From positions 1 to 39,320 of the forward strand of contig SVRY01000022.1 in NCBI GenBank assembly GCA_015064585.1: a stretch of 39,320 bases of DNA. Reading direction: 5' to 3'. Below, in pieces: positions 1 through 7,687 of the stretch. The notes below the pieces were generated by a model. The model searched no databases, was not told the DNA's origin, and worked only from the letters and a program-made list of their open reading frames with translations. A program made the position numbers and the translations under genes. The DNA is from Oscillospiraceae bacterium (GTDB taxonomy: Bacteria > Bacillota > Clostridia > Oscillospirales > CAG-272). Every line of letters starts with the position of its first letter. Positions within the stretch are counted from its first letter, which is position 1.

Positions 1-418
1 ATGCATTTCATGTGGTATATACGCGAAATACAAACGCAAAGCACTATTCGGAACAATTTCTTGGAAGAAAGCCAAACTACAAATAATCAAATTTATGCAC
101 ATTATTATATTGATACTTGTTGCACAATTTGATTCCTTGAACGATACAAAATCCGCCGCTTCAGTTCCCATGGGGCAGGGGAGGGCGAATTTATCGTTTA
201 TATAAGAAAAAATACCCATAAAACCGCCGAAATGAGCGGTAAAAGGGCAAAAATGAGCTATTTTTCGCATATAAAGCAAAATTCCATAGCCGAAATTGTA
301 TCGACTATGGAATCTTTTTTGTGTTGTACCGCCAATTTAGATGCCACGGCGAAAAAGTCAATAAAATCAAGGCGTTTGGAGTTTTGGAGACTGTTTCAAG
401 TGCATCCAAAATAGATGC
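1..418. other. Intergenic left edge, no convincing gene
   Basis: No gene with a ribosome binding site is visible. Frame 1 is open from base 1 to a TGA at 130-132 and could be the tail of a gene cut by the window edge, but it resembles nothing I recognise. The stretch holds a small GC hairpin near 222-240 (ACCGC / GCGGT) and the stronger terminator listed separately. A further short hairpin (GCATC / GATGC) sits at about 403-419, next to the stop codon of the minus-strand gene. Confidence 0.5.
281..320 (+). terminator. Rho-independent terminator
   Basis: ATTCCATAG at 281-289 pairs perfectly with CTATGGAAT at 305-313, followed by CTTTTTT. The U-tract is better on the plus strand, so it probably ends a transcript that enters from the left of the window. 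It may also stop the minus-strand operon ending at 419. Confidence 0.7.
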
Positions 419-868
419 CTATTGCTCAAGGACTCTTCTTACGCATTCTATCAATTCATTTTCTTCCTTGATTTTTGACATAAACAATACAGCGCACACA
501 ACGGAAATTAAGATAAATGCCAGTATATCTTGAACAAAAATAATTTCTAACAAGCCAATCAACAAACCGATTATCAATAAAGGGCAGTAATATGTATATC
601 CTTTGACAATGCGTTTCCCGTTTTTCTCTTTTATTTTGATGTGCATCCAAGCTTTCGCTCTCTGCAAATCGCAATGTCTATTACGTTCTCCGGTTTCGTA
701 ATAACCGGTAAAACCATTTTCATCGGGATATAGATGCAAACCTTTTCTAGGAGAGGTGTATTCCTTAAATATATTCCACGAAGAATGCTTTTCCCATTCA
801 TAATAAGATGACATGCGGTGTTGGATCTCGTCACTGGTCAAATAAGTTTCAAATTCAAAAAAACGCAT
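419..868 (-). CDS. Hypothetical two-TM membrane protein
   Basis: A 149-residue protein of unknown function. The N-terminal half is soluble, polar and rich in aromatic residues. Two adjacent hydrophobic segments follow (around residues 95-112 and 114-132), then a short charged C-terminal tail, so it is probably an inner-membrane protein with both termini on the same side. I chose the ATG at 868 because AAAGGCGGTG sits just before it. An upstream in-frame ATG at 886 overlaps the previous stop as ATGA, but it would put the ribosome binding site inside the gene. It is the second gene of a two-gene operon with the 73-residue protein upstream. I do not recognise the family. Confidence 0.7.
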   Translation of the reverse strand: MRFFEFETYLTSDEIQHRMSSYYEWEKHSSWNIFKEYTSPRKGLHLYPDENGFTGYYETGERNRHCDLQRAKAWMHIKIKEKNGKRIVKGYTYYCPLLIIGLLIGLLEIIFVQDILAFILISVVCAVLFMSKIKEENELIECVRRVLEQ

Positions 869-882
869 TCGTTCACCGCCTT

Positions 883-1104
883 TCATTTTGATTTTTGAGC
901 AAGGTATGTGTAATATTCTTTGAGTAGCTTCTCATTCACTTTGCAATCAAGCATCTCAATCTTTTTCTCATTGATCAAATACGCTTTTTGAATGATGTCA
1001 TAGGCGTATTTTTCGTCCTCGGTTTTCGGGGGATTGCTCGAAAAAGATGCTTTATATATGAGTAAGGCTAATTTTATTTGATAATATGGCTTCAGGTCTA
1101 TCAC
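883..1104 (-). CDS. Small hypothetical protein, GTG start
   Basis: A 73-residue, Lys/Glu-rich, probably helical soluble protein with no recognised domain. It begins with GTG at 1104; AAAGGAG lies 7 nt upstream. It is followed by the two-TM protein gene with 14 to -4 nt spacing, depending on which start that gene uses. A promoter (TGGACT-N16-TATAAT) lies just upstream. The clear ribosome binding site, promoter and tight coupling to the next gene argue that it is real; its function is unknown. Confidence 0.6.
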   Translation of the reverse strand: MIDLKPYYQIKLALLIYKASFSSNPPKTEDEKYAYDIIQKAYLINEKKIEMLDCKVNEKLLKEYYTYLAQKSK

Positions 1105-1133
1105 TTTCGCGCTCCTTTCGGGTGGTAATACAC

Positions 1134-1161
1134 ATTATACCGAAAGATTGCGGAAAGTCCA
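1134..1161 (-). promoter_or_regulatory. Promoter of the 1104-419 operon
   Basis: On the minus strand, TGGACT (1161-1156), a 16-nt spacer, then a perfect TATAAT (1139-1134). This places the transcription start about 25 nt before the GTG start at 1104. Confidence 0.6.
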
Positions 1162-1215
1162 GAGGTTTTATGATTATTTGTTGAAATAATTATATCATAA
1201 ATTCCAAGCTTTATC

Positions 1216-1396
1216 AATGAAGCGTTTGCTTCGCAAACATGAAGCGGCGCACCCGCGCCATGAAGCACTCGCGAATTGCTCCGCAATTTTCGCTCGCGTG
1301 AAGCGAAGCGCACACTAACCTTTCCGTGAGCCGAAGGCTCTCTTCATAGGACGAAGTCCTGCTTCATTTTTCATGCACCGCAGGTGCGCTTCATTG
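1216..1396. repeat. Nested palindromic element with inverted ends
   Basis: A 181-bp non-coding block bounded by CAATGAAGCG and its exact inverse CGCTTCATTG. Inside are six short hairpins. On the left, each is separated from the next by ATGAAGC: GTTTGC/GCAAAC with loop TTC, GGCGC/GCGCC with loop ACCC, and a longer one around ATTGC/GCAAT. On the right they are separated by (G/T)CTTCAT: GAGCC/GGCTC and AGGAC/GTCCT with loop GAA, and GCACC/GGTGC with loop GCA. Since the left separators are complementary to the right ones, a single strand can fold into a branched tree: a central stem interrupted by paired side hairpins. It resembles a non-autonomous MITE- or REP-like element. No encoded transposase is present. 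Confidence 0.65.
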
Positions 1397-1401
1397 CAAC
1401 C

Positions 1402-1440
1402 AAAAACGAAAAAGCAGTCCATTGGACTGCGTTCGTTTTT
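1402..1440. repeat. Long imperfect hairpin, terminator-like
   Basis: AAAAACGAA (1402-1410) pairs with TTCGTTTTT (1432-1440). Inside, GCAGTCC (1414-1420) pairs with GGACTGC (1424-1430) around an ATT loop, leaving a small asymmetric internal loop. It directly abuts the nested palindromic element and shares its style of three-base loops. It could act as a bidirectional terminator between the XRE gene and the 1104-419 operon, or be part of the same mobile repeat. The rest of 1441-1637 holds no gene that I can support. Confidence 0.5.
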
Positions 1441-1637
1441 GAGATGAGGTACCGAAAAGGATGCAAATAAAGATAAGCCGTTGTATATCATCAAGCTGCT
1501 GAGAAAGTTATACATGCAACGACTGATATGACACTCTCTTTCATCAAATGATATATCAAGCCACGGCTCGGGTTTGACCAAAGGAAAATCCAAAAACTTC
1601 TTAATTTTTCACTTGTAATAACTCAAAATCAATTTTA

Positions 1638-2771
1638 TCATACCTTATCTGAACCTTTAAGTTTTTCAAGAAGCTCATTATATCCAGGATGTCCATGCAG
1701 TGCCGCATATATGGGAAGGTTGAGATAGTACAAATACCCCTTTATATTCATTGATTCGCCAAAGAATTGGAAGGTACACCCACGAAGCAAAGGGGTTTCA
1801 ACATGCTCTTTTTTGTTGTAATGCTTTGCATTTTTACAAATATGCTCGTAATCTCTCCAAAGCCATTCCACAGCTTCATCATAATGACCAAGCTTGATAT
1901 AACATCTTGCAATATGATCTCCAACCGTAAGAGCGTGATAAGGCGGTGTGTATTCCTCTTTATCAAATATAACCGCAATCATATCATATAAAGATTTATA
2001 CACCTTGATAGCATCTTCGTATTGACCTTTAAAATAATACTCATTACCGAGGCAAAGCACCTCTAACTCAAATTGACCCAACAACTGGTCAATATTGCAT
2101 GAATATTCTACAATTGCTCCATCTGCATCGCCTTTGCAGCTTTTTATATATGCCACCATACTTCCGGAATTAATAAATTCTTTCGGCAATTTTTCTGCAT
2201 GTTTTTCTGCGCTTTCAAAATCACCTAAAGAAACATAAATATCCACAAGCTGTTTATGTGTATTCATTAGTCTTGTAACATCCTTACAAGTATTCAAAAT
2301 AACATTGCCTTGGCGTATACATTCACGGCGCAGCGATGTTGCTTTTTGATGATCTTTACGGTCTGAATACTCAGATGCAAGAACATGTCCGCTTAAAAGA
2401 GAGCTGTATAATAGGGGAATACTATTGGGATAGGTTTTCAAAGCTTCCATATAGGTTTCATATTCCTTTTTAAAAGCTTCAAACTCATCTTCTTCGTTTT
2501 CATAATTAAGCCTCAGAGGGGCAGAGGCTTCTTCAATTATTCTTTGTACCTCCGCATCGCGATCTATATTTTGTGTTCCAAAAAGAACATCAACAGAAAC
2601 ACCGAAAACATTGGCAAGGGGGATAACCTGCGAAATATCGGGCATTCCAGTTTCATTTTCCCAACGGCTTACCGCTTGATAAGTAATATTCAGCTGTTCT
2701 GCAAGTTCTTCTTGTGTTAAGTTTCTTTCCTTACGCAATTTTCTTATGATTTGACCCATTGACTCTTTCAT
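1638..2771 (-). CDS. XRE-family regulator with TPR-like C-terminal region
   Basis: A 377-residue cytoplasmic regulator. Residues about 5-60 form a helix-turn-helix of the Cro/C1 (XRE) type (LTQEELAEQLNITYQAVSRW is the core). The remaining ~300 residues are all-helical with repeated Tyr/Ala/Leu spacing that suggests tetratricopeptide-like repeats, as in many Firmicute regulators that sense peptides or protein partners. I chose the ATG at 2771, preceded by GGAGG with 5-nt spacing; the ATG 12 nt further upstream is part of that ribosome binding site. A promoter overlaps a 13-bp palindrome, suggesting autoregulation. It diverges from a second XRE-TPR gene at 3114, so the two may cross-regulate. 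The ligand and targets are unknown. Confidence 0.85.
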   Translation of the reverse strand: MKESMGQIIRKLRKERNLTQEELAEQLNITYQAVSRWENETGMPDISQVIPLANVFGVSVDVLFGTQNIDRDAEVQRIIEEASAPLRLNYENEEDEFEAFKKEYETYMEALKTYPNSIPLLYSSLLSGHVLASEYSDRKDHQKATSLRRECIRQGNVILNTCKDVTRLMNTHKQLVDIYVSLGDFESAEKHAEKLPKEFINSGSMVAYIKSCKGDADGAIVEYSCNIDQLLGQFELEVLCLGNEYYFKGQYEDAIKVYKSLYDMIAVIFDKEEYTPPYHALTVGDHIARCYIKLGHYDEAVEWLWRDYEHICKNAKHYNKKEHVETPLLRGCTFQFFGESMNIKGYLYYLNLPIYAALHGHPGYNELLEKLKGSDKV

Positions 2772-2804
2772 ATTTTCCTCCATAAAAATAAATTCGGCAC
2801 CGTG

Positions 2805-2838
2805 GTTATACTATAACATTTTTATCTTTAAATGTACA
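2805..2838 (-). promoter_or_regulatory. Promoter with overlapping palindrome for the XRE gene
   Basis: On the minus strand, TGTACA (2838-2833), N17, TATAGT (2815-2810). The -10 lies inside the odd palindrome GTTATA-C-TATAAC at 2805-2817, a plausible operator for autorepression by the XRE product. The palindrome is AT-rich and could be chance. Confidence 0.5.
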
Positions 2839-3040
2839 GCGATTCAAATCATTACCGGACTCAACGGAAAATTGAGTTTCAGAAAATCCCCTTTTCTCAT
2901 ATCTTTTATCCGTAAAAATGGCGCAGAAGATTTAGAGAAAAGCGAAGATTAAAAATATGAAAAAGATATCAAATCACTTTGTTTGAAACTTAAATCAACC
3001 AACGGTTAATAAATATCTCAGCCAAATAGAAAACTGCTCC
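2839..3040. other. Intergenic region between the two XRE-TPR genes
   Basis: AT-rich, with no supported gene. It has a weak hairpin (CTCAA / TTGAG near 2860-2876). A nine-codon ATG frame at 2957-2986 lacks a ribosome binding site. I looked for a signal-peptide gene of the kind that accompanies some TPR regulators and found none. Confidence 0.4.
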
Positions 3041-3041
3041 A

Positions 3042-3087
3042 TTGACTTCTCTTTTATATAATAGTACAATATATGTGTAAGCTTACA
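3042..3087 (+). promoter_or_regulatory. Promoter and 12-bp palindromic operator candidate
   Basis: TTGACT (3042-3047), N17, TACAAT (3065-3070). The perfect palindrome TGTAAGCTTACA at 3076-3087 covers the expected transcription start, an ideal place for an XRE repressor to block its own promoter. It is followed by the GGAGG of the gene at 3114. Confidence 0.65.
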
Positions 3088-3113
3088 ATATATTTTTCAG
3101 GAGGATTTAGGTT

Positions 3114-4196
3114 ATGTCAATGAACATACAAAAAACAATTATGGATCTCCGAAGGGAAAAGGGTTATACGCAAGAAAAGCTTGCTGAACTGCTCGGAGTG
3201 ACAACCGCAGCTGTTTCTAAATGGGAAACAGGAAATTCTTATCCAGATATTACATTGCTTCCTCAGCTTGCAGAGATTTTCGATGTTTCTTTAGATTATT
3301 TATTCGACCATAATACGGTATGTAACAAAACAATATCCGATGTGATTGCCGAGGCGAATCACTTATCAAAAGAACGAAATCGGGATGGAGCAATTGCACT
3401 GATTTCAAGGACACTGGCTCGCTATCCTAACAATGATCAGCTGATTTTTGAGTTGGCACGGCATCGATTTATTGCCGCTCGTTATAAAGGGAAAAATGAA
3501 TGTCAAACAATGCTACAAGATGCCGAAAAAGGATTTAATATCGTAGCTGAAAATACAAAAAACGATAATCGACGTGTGTGGGCGTACAAATTTCTGACTA
3601 CGGTTGCAACGATCCAAAAAGATTATAATAAGGCGCGTTCTTATAATAATCATATCGTTGGTAGCAGAGGTTTATATCCCAAAGTGGATCGCGCAATTAT
3701 TGAAATAATACAATACAATAATACTAATGCGTTGCATTATTCAAAGGAAGTGATGTATGAAAGCATTGTTGAGTATTCTCTTATGGTAAGTTGGATAGTG
3801 AATTATCATCTTTTACACAATGAAGTGGATGAGGCAATTTGCGAAACAAAACGAGCGACTTGTGTTCTTCGGAAGTTTAACGAAAACGGATTGTTTGATA
3901 ATGACTTATCCGTTGTCTGGGAAGGATTGGCTTGGGCATATGCAAAGAAAAAGGATTTTAAAAATGTTTTAATCTGTCTTGAAGAAGCTTGCAATTATGC
4001 GGTAAAATGTGATCGCGCAGAAAACGGATTTGCGCATAATGTTTATGGTATGATGAACGATAGTATTGAAGCTGAAGAAAAAATATCTTCAAGAAAAAAC
4101 CTTTTTGATACAATTGAATCCGCCGAAAGGCATGAATATGATCCTGCCCGAGAGAGTGCGCAGTTCAAAAAGATTATAGAAAAATTGCGTGTGTAA
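3114..4196 (+). CDS. XRE-family regulator with TPR-like C-terminal region
   Basis: A 360-residue protein with the same plan as the regulator at 1638-2771: an N-terminal Cro/C1-type helix-turn-helix at about residues 8-65 (core YTQEKLAELLGVTTAAVSKW, ending in SLDYLF), then about 290 helical residues with TPR-like spacing. The start at 3114 has GGAGG 9 nt upstream; a second ATG two codons in is possible. It is transcribed alone from a strong promoter with a palindrome over the start site, and ends at a shared terminator before the tRNA genes. A likely autoregulated sensor-repressor; the ligand is unknown. It is divergent from, and probably paralogous to, its neighbour. Confidence 0.85.
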   Translation: MSMNIQKTIMDLRREKGYTQEKLAELLGVTTAAVSKWETGNSYPDITLLPQLAEIFDVSLDYLFDHNTVCNKTISDVIAEANHLSKERNRDGAIALISRTLARYPNNDQLIFELARHRFIAARYKGKNECQTMLQDAEKGFNIVAENTKNDNRRVWAYKFLTTVATIQKDYNKARSYNNHIVGSRGLYPKVDRAIIEIIQYNNTNALHYSKEVMYESIVEYSLMVSWIVNYHLLHNEVDEAICETKRATCVLRKFNENGLFDNDLSVVWEGLAWAYAKKKDFKNVLICLEEACNYAVKCDRAENGFAHNVYGMMNDSIEAEEKISSRKNLFDTIESAERHEYDPARESAQFKKIIEKLRV

Positions 4197-4234
4197 CCAT
4201 ATACCAAAAGAAACATACCCGTAAGCAAAAAAAG

Positions 4235-4260
4235 AAAAACCATCCGATTGGATGGTTTTT
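4235..4260. terminator. Bidirectional terminator
   Basis: AAAAACCATCC (4235-4245), loop GATT, GGATGGTTTTT (4250-4260). It ends the XRE gene on the plus strand. On the minus strand it begins directly after the CCA of tRNA-fMet and terminates the tRNA operon. Confidence 0.85.
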
Positions 4261-4338
<78 letters not shown>

Positions 4339-4359
4339 ATATATAAAATTTGGTGGCGT

Positions 4360-4448
4360 TGGTGCCGGTGACCGGGATCGAACCGGTACGAGATTTTAGT
4401 CTCACGGGATTTTAAGTCCCGGGCGTCTGCCTGTTCCGCCACACCGGC
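4360..4448 (-). tRNA. tRNA-Leu (UAA)
   Basis: An 89-nt class II tRNA including the encoded CCA. The acceptor stem begins GCCGGTG. The anticodon loop CTTAAAA gives anticodon UAA, and a long variable arm (GAGAC...) is typical of leucine tRNAs. First gene of the pair, 21 nt ahead of tRNA-fMet, expressed from a consensus promoter at 4467-4495. Confidence 0.92.
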
Positions 4449-4466
4449 ATCTCTACCAGCCCGATT

Positions 4467-4495
4467 AGTATATCATAATCAAGTTCGTTTGTCAA
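4467..4495 (-). promoter_or_regulatory. tRNA operon promoter
   Basis: On the minus strand, TTGACA (4495-4490), N17, TATACT (4472-4467), ending 18 nt before the tRNA-Leu 5' end. Near-perfect sigma-A promoter. Confidence 0.85.
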
Positions 4496-4549
4496 TACCT
4501 TTTTGAAATAAATTTTAAAACAAAATTTTACAATTTGTTTTCTTACCGA

Positions 4550-4578
4550 TTGACGGGTGACAAAAAATCTGCTATACT
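4550..4578 (+). promoter_or_regulatory. glnA promoter
   Basis: TTGACG (4550-4555), N17, TATACT (4573-4578), followed by a ~40-nt leader with AAGAAGGTG before the glnA ATG. No GlnR-type TGTNA-N7-TNACA operator was evident to me. Confidence 0.75.
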
Positions 4579-4627
4579 GAATTGCATTATACGCAATACT
4601 ATGAAATAATAAAGAAGGTGTGCTTTT

Positions 4628-6052
4628 ATGGCAAAGAGCGTACAAGACATTTTATGCCTTATCAAAGAAAACAATATTAAAATGGTTGACTTCAAAATGG
4701 TTGATATCAACGGCCAATACCGCCATGTGACTATTCCCGCTGCCAATTTCAGCGAAGAAACCATGAAAAGCGGCATTGGCTTTGATGCATCCAACTATGG
4801 CTATGCGGTGGTGGAAAAGAGCGATATGGTGTTTATTCCCGATCCCGATACTGCGGTGATCGATCCTTTTTGTGAAATTCCCACCTTGTCCATGACGGGA
4901 AACGCCATGATCATTGACACCCCTGCCAACCGTCCGCTTCCCCAATACCCCCGCAATATCGTGCGTGCAGCGGTGGAGCACATGAAAAACAGCGGTGTTG
5001 CCGATACCATGCTAATTTTGCCCGAATTTGAATTTTATCTCTTTGACCGCGTGGGCTGGGAGGTCAGCGGACGTGAGCTTTCCGCTACTGTGGATGCCAA
5101 ACAGTCCTACTGGAACAGCGCCACCGAGGAAAAGGGCGTTATTGTTCCCAAGCAAAAGAATTATCATATCGCAAAGCCCTTTGATGTATCTTATGAATGC
5201 AGAAGCGAAATGTGTATGCATATGCAGGATGCGGGCATTGAGATCAACTACCACCATCCCGAAGTTGCCGCATCCGGTCAGTTTGAGATCGAGCCGCAGC
5301 TGGGTGAAATGGTGCACATGGCTGACGCTACTATGATGATCAAGTATATCATTCATAACACAGCCTTGAAGTACGGCAAGAGCGCCACCTTTATGCCTAA
5401 GCCCATTTACGGAGAAGCAGGCAGCGGTATGCACGTGCATATGCTTCTTTTAAAGGACGGAAAGCCCGTGTTCTCGGATGACAACGGCTATGCGCACCTG
5501 AGCAAAGAAGCACATTATTTCATGGGCGGACTTCTCAAGCACATTTCTTCGCTGTGTGCTCTGACCAACCCCTCTACCAACTCCTTCAAGCGTTTGGTGC
5601 CCGGCTATGAAGCGCCTGTTACCGTTGGCTATGCAACCTCCAACCGCAGCGCGGTTATCCGTATTCCCGCCTATGCCAAGAGCCCCGAGAAGCGCCGTTT
5701 TGAACTGCGCAATCCCGATGCCACCTGCAATCCCTATTTCTGCTATGCCGCTATTCTGATGGCAGGGCTTGATGGTATCAAAAACAAGATCGATCCCCAT
5801 GAAAACGGTTGGGGTCCTTACGATTGCAATCTTTACCATCTGCCCGAGGAGGAAAAAGCAAAGCTCAAGGGTCTGCCCACCTCTTTGGAAGAAGCGCTGG
5901 ATGCGTTGGAAGCCGATCATGATTATCTGACCGAGTCCGGTGTATTCCCGAAGGAACTGATTGCCAACTTTATTAAGAGCAAGCGTGCAGAATGCCGTGA
6001 GCTTGCCAACATCCCCACTCCTGCGGAATTTGACAAGTATTACAATCTGTGA
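4628..6052 (+). CDS. glnA: Glutamine synthetase, type I
   Basis: ATP-dependent synthesis of glutamine from glutamate and ammonia, the main entry of ammonium into central nitrogen metabolism; the family forms cytoplasmic dodecamers. The 474-residue length is normal for GSI. Visible signatures: beta-grasp N-terminus; metal-binding glutamates in PEFEFYLF (E133, E135); nucleotide/metal-binding GSGMHVHM (H269, H271); substrate motif NRSAVIRIP from residue 339; RRFELRNPD further on. A tyrosine sits in CNLYHLPEEE (Y403) where GSI-beta enzymes are adenylylated, but no adenylyltransferase gene is nearby and Firmicute enzymes are usually feedback regulated, so I make no claim of modification. It is monocistronic, between its own promoter and terminator. 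Confidence 0.97.
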   Translation: MAKSVQDILCLIKENNIKMVDFKMVDINGQYRHVTIPAANFSEETMKSGIGFDASNYGYAVVEKSDMVFIPDPDTAVIDPFCEIPTLSMTGNAMIIDTPANRPLPQYPRNIVRAAVEHMKNSGVADTMLILPEFEFYLFDRVGWEVSGRELSATVDAKQSYWNSATEEKGVIVPKQKNYHIAKPFDVSYECRSEMCMHMQDAGIEINYHHPEVAASGQFEIEPQLGEMVHMADATMMIKYIIHNTALKYGKSATFMPKPIYGEAGSGMHVHMLLLKDGKPVFSDDNGYAHLSKEAHYFMGGLLKHISSLCALTNPSTNSFKRLVPGYEAPVTVGYATSNRSAVIRIPAYAKSPEKRRFELRNPDATCNPYFCYAAILMAGLDGIKNKIDPHENGWGPYDCNLYHLPEEEKAKLKGLPTSLEEALDALEADHDYLTESGVFPKELIANFIKSKRAECRELANIPTPAEFDKYYNL

Positions 6053-6060
6053 TAAAATGA

Positions 6061-6089
6061 ACGCGATCGAAATCTCGGTCGCGTTTTTG
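6061..6089 (+). terminator. glnA terminator
   Basis: ACGCGATCGA (6061-6070), loop AATC, TCGGTCGCGT (6075-6084) with one G-U pair, then a T-run. It lies 9 nt after the glnA stop. Confidence 0.9.
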
Positions 6090-6129
6090 TTTTACCCAAA
6101 GAAGTTATTTGAAAATTTTTTTCGCAATT

Positions 6130-6156
6130 TTGTAACGTTTCTTTCATAACGCAATC
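6130..6156 (+). promoter_or_regulatory. Possible ECF-type promoter of the sigma operon
   Basis: TGTAACGTTT at 6130-6139 matches the -35 style of several Firmicute ECF sigma factors (TGTAAC/TGAAAC). A possible -10 region around CGCAATC follows at shorter than ideal spacing. It would fit autoregulation by the downstream sigma factor. Tentative. Confidence 0.35.
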
Positions 6157-6180
6157 TAATGGGTGAAGGGCGGTGAAGTG

Positions 6181-6672
6181 ATGGCGGATATTGAAAGATT
6201 GTATGGTGAATATTATGGCTTTATCTATAAGTATTTACTGGGATTTTGTCATGATGAAAATCTTGCCGAAGAGTTGACTGCCGAAACTTTCTTTCGCGCG
6301 TATATCAATATAGCCTCCCTTCGCAGCGAAGAAAAGGCGCCCGTTTGGCTTTGCTCCATTGCCAAACATCTGTACTACGCTCATTATAATGAAAATAGAA
6401 AAAGAGTTGGTATGGAAGCGGCAGAAGAGATTGCCGATGAAAGCGATCCTGCCGAGGAGGTTGCCAATAAAATATTGGCAAGTCAAGTGCTCAGGCAGGT
6501 CGGCAGACTCAAGGAACCGTATCGAGATGTGTTTTTGCTGTCCGTTTTGGGGCAGAGATCGCTCAAAGACATCTGCTTGTTGTACGGAAAGAGCGAAAGC
6601 TGGGCAAGGGTCACTTTTTTTCGTGCCAAACAGATTGTTATTATGAGAATGGAGGAAAACGATGAATTGTAA
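6181..6672 (+). CDS. ECF-type RNA polymerase sigma factor
   Basis: A 163-residue sigma-70-family factor of the extracytoplasmic-function group, which redirects RNA polymerase to a stress regulon. Region 2 (-10 recognition and core binding) spans residues ~1-70, with the hallmark ENLAEELTAETFFRAY. Region 4, with a helix-turn-helix (LKEPYRDVFLLSVLGQRSLKDICLL...SESWARVTFFRAK), fills the C-terminus. The ATG at 6181 follows GGGCGGTGAAGTG; an upstream GTG at 6163 would place that site inside the gene. The stop overlaps the anti-sigma start by 11 nt, so the pair is translationally coupled. Its signal and regulon are unknown. Confidence 0.9.
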   Translation: MADIERLYGEYYGFIYKYLLGFCHDENLAEELTAETFFRAYINIASLRSEEKAPVWLCSIAKHLYYAHYNENRKRVGMEAAEEIADESDPAEEVANKILASQVLRQVGRLKEPYRDVFLLSVLGQRSLKDICLLYGKSESWARVTFFRAKQIVIMRMEENDEL

Positions 6673-7264
6673 TATTATAAAAGATCTGCTTCCGCTGTAT
6701 GCGGACGGTGTCTGCTCCCCCGAGAGCAGCAAACTGATAGAAGGGCATTTAGCGGAATGCAAAGAGTGTCAAAAAATACTTGCGGATATGCAAGCGCAAA
6801 TTTCAACCCCCGATTCCATGCCGCGCCCTACTTTCAAATCGAAAAAGATCGGATTGTGGAAGGCATCCTTACTACAGTCGATTTTCATGCTTGTTTCATT
6901 TTGGATTATCACAGTAGGGGTATCGTTGGAGGCAAAGACCCCCATCGGGCTGTCAAACGGCTTTTGGGCGTTTATTATGGTCATCCCGGCAACGGGTTTT
7001 ATGCTCTCGGCTGTGAATTGGTATTTTATCAGACTGTACCGAAGCAAACGCCGCTTTGTCGTTGCTTCGGTGGCAGGATGTGTGCTTGCCATTTTAGCTT
7101 GTCATATTTGGGGGCTGTATCACTATGAGATGCTGAGTGCTGCTTTTTGTTTTGAAGGGTATTACGGGTGGATGTTTGGTATTGGTCTTATGAATACCCT
7201 GATCCTTTGCGGTGTTTCATGGATTTCGGCATGTTTCTATGCCGATTATATAGGGAAAATATGA
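6662..7264 (+). CDS. Zinc-finger anti-sigma factor, four-TM membrane protein
   Basis: A 200-residue anti-sigma factor that should hold the upstream ECF sigma factor at the membrane. The N-terminal cytosolic zinc-binding anti-sigma domain has the motif H29-x3-C33-x2-C36 plus C3 and C18. After a short linker, four hydrophobic segments follow (around residues 62-85, 95-122, 128-150 and 168-192). GGAGG precedes the ATG at 6662, which lies inside the sigma gene. Its stop overlaps the lipoprotein start as ATGA. The multi-span membrane part suggests sensing within the membrane rather than by a single periplasmic domain; this is inference. Confidence 0.88.
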   Translation: MNCNIIKDLLPLYADGVCSPESSKLIEGHLAECKECQKILADMQAQISTPDSMPRPTFKSKKIGLWKASLLQSIFMLVSFWIITVGVSLEAKTPIGLSNGFWAFIMVIPATGFMLSAVNWYFIRLYRSKRRFVVASVAGCVLAILACHIWGLYHYEMLSAAFCFEGYYGWMFGIGLMNTLILCGVSWISACFYADYIGKI

Positions 7265-7686
7265 AAATGAAACGAATACTTTCCTTTTTGCTTTCTCTTT
7301 CTTTCCTGTTAGGATTATCTGCTTGTGATTGTGAAAGAGAGTACATGAATAAGCAGGAGATTTTTGGGCTGGTTACGGAAAATGAGGCGCTCCTTTCCAA
7401 ATGTGTGGAAACATCGGAATTTTCCGAGGTCTTGGCGCTGGATCATCGTATTACCGTTTCGGTCGGCAAAACCTATATTGACTTTTACTGCGGCGGCAAG
7501 GGACTGTCAGTATCGGGCTGTGATTACGGTTTTTATTACAGCGAAGAAGAAATTGCTCTTGCGGTTCATTCTTGGGCAAGCGGAGAGCTGTTGCCGCAGG
7601 GAGAGGGCTATGTTCAAAACGGAAATAACAACTATTATACCGAGCGCATTTTCAAAAATTTTTATTACTATGAATCGGGATTTTGA
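7261..7686 (+). CDS. Small lipoprotein, third gene of the ECF operon
   Basis: A 141-residue predicted lipoprotein. Signal peptide KRILSFLLSLSFLLGLSAC with lipobox LSAC, so it should be lipidated on that cysteine and exposed on the outer face of the membrane. The mature part is small, Tyr/Gly-rich near the C-terminus (the repeated NNYY / NFYYY patch) and has no domain I recognise. The start at 7261 overlaps the anti-sigma stop as ATGA; an ATG two codons later is an alternative. Its place in the sigma/anti-sigma operon suggests an envelope sensor or effector of the same response. Followed by a terminator. Confidence 0.8.
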   Translation: MKMKRILSFLLSLSFLLGLSACDCEREYMNKQEIFGLVTENEALLSKCVETSEFSEVLALDHRITVSVGKTYIDFYCGGKGLSVSGCDYGFYYSEEEIALAVHSWASGELLPQGEGYVQNGNNNYYTERIFKNFYYYESGF

Positions 7687-7687
7687 G

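Noticed and set aside
1..132. Open frame from the window edge to a TGA at 130
   Set aside because: It could be a gene tail, but 43 codons with no similarity and no start context is too little to call.
1315..1593. 92-codon minus-strand frame across the palindromic element
   Set aside because: Its second half is translation of the hairpin element (MKNEAGLRPMKRAFG) and it has no clear ribosome binding site. I treat the region as non-coding.
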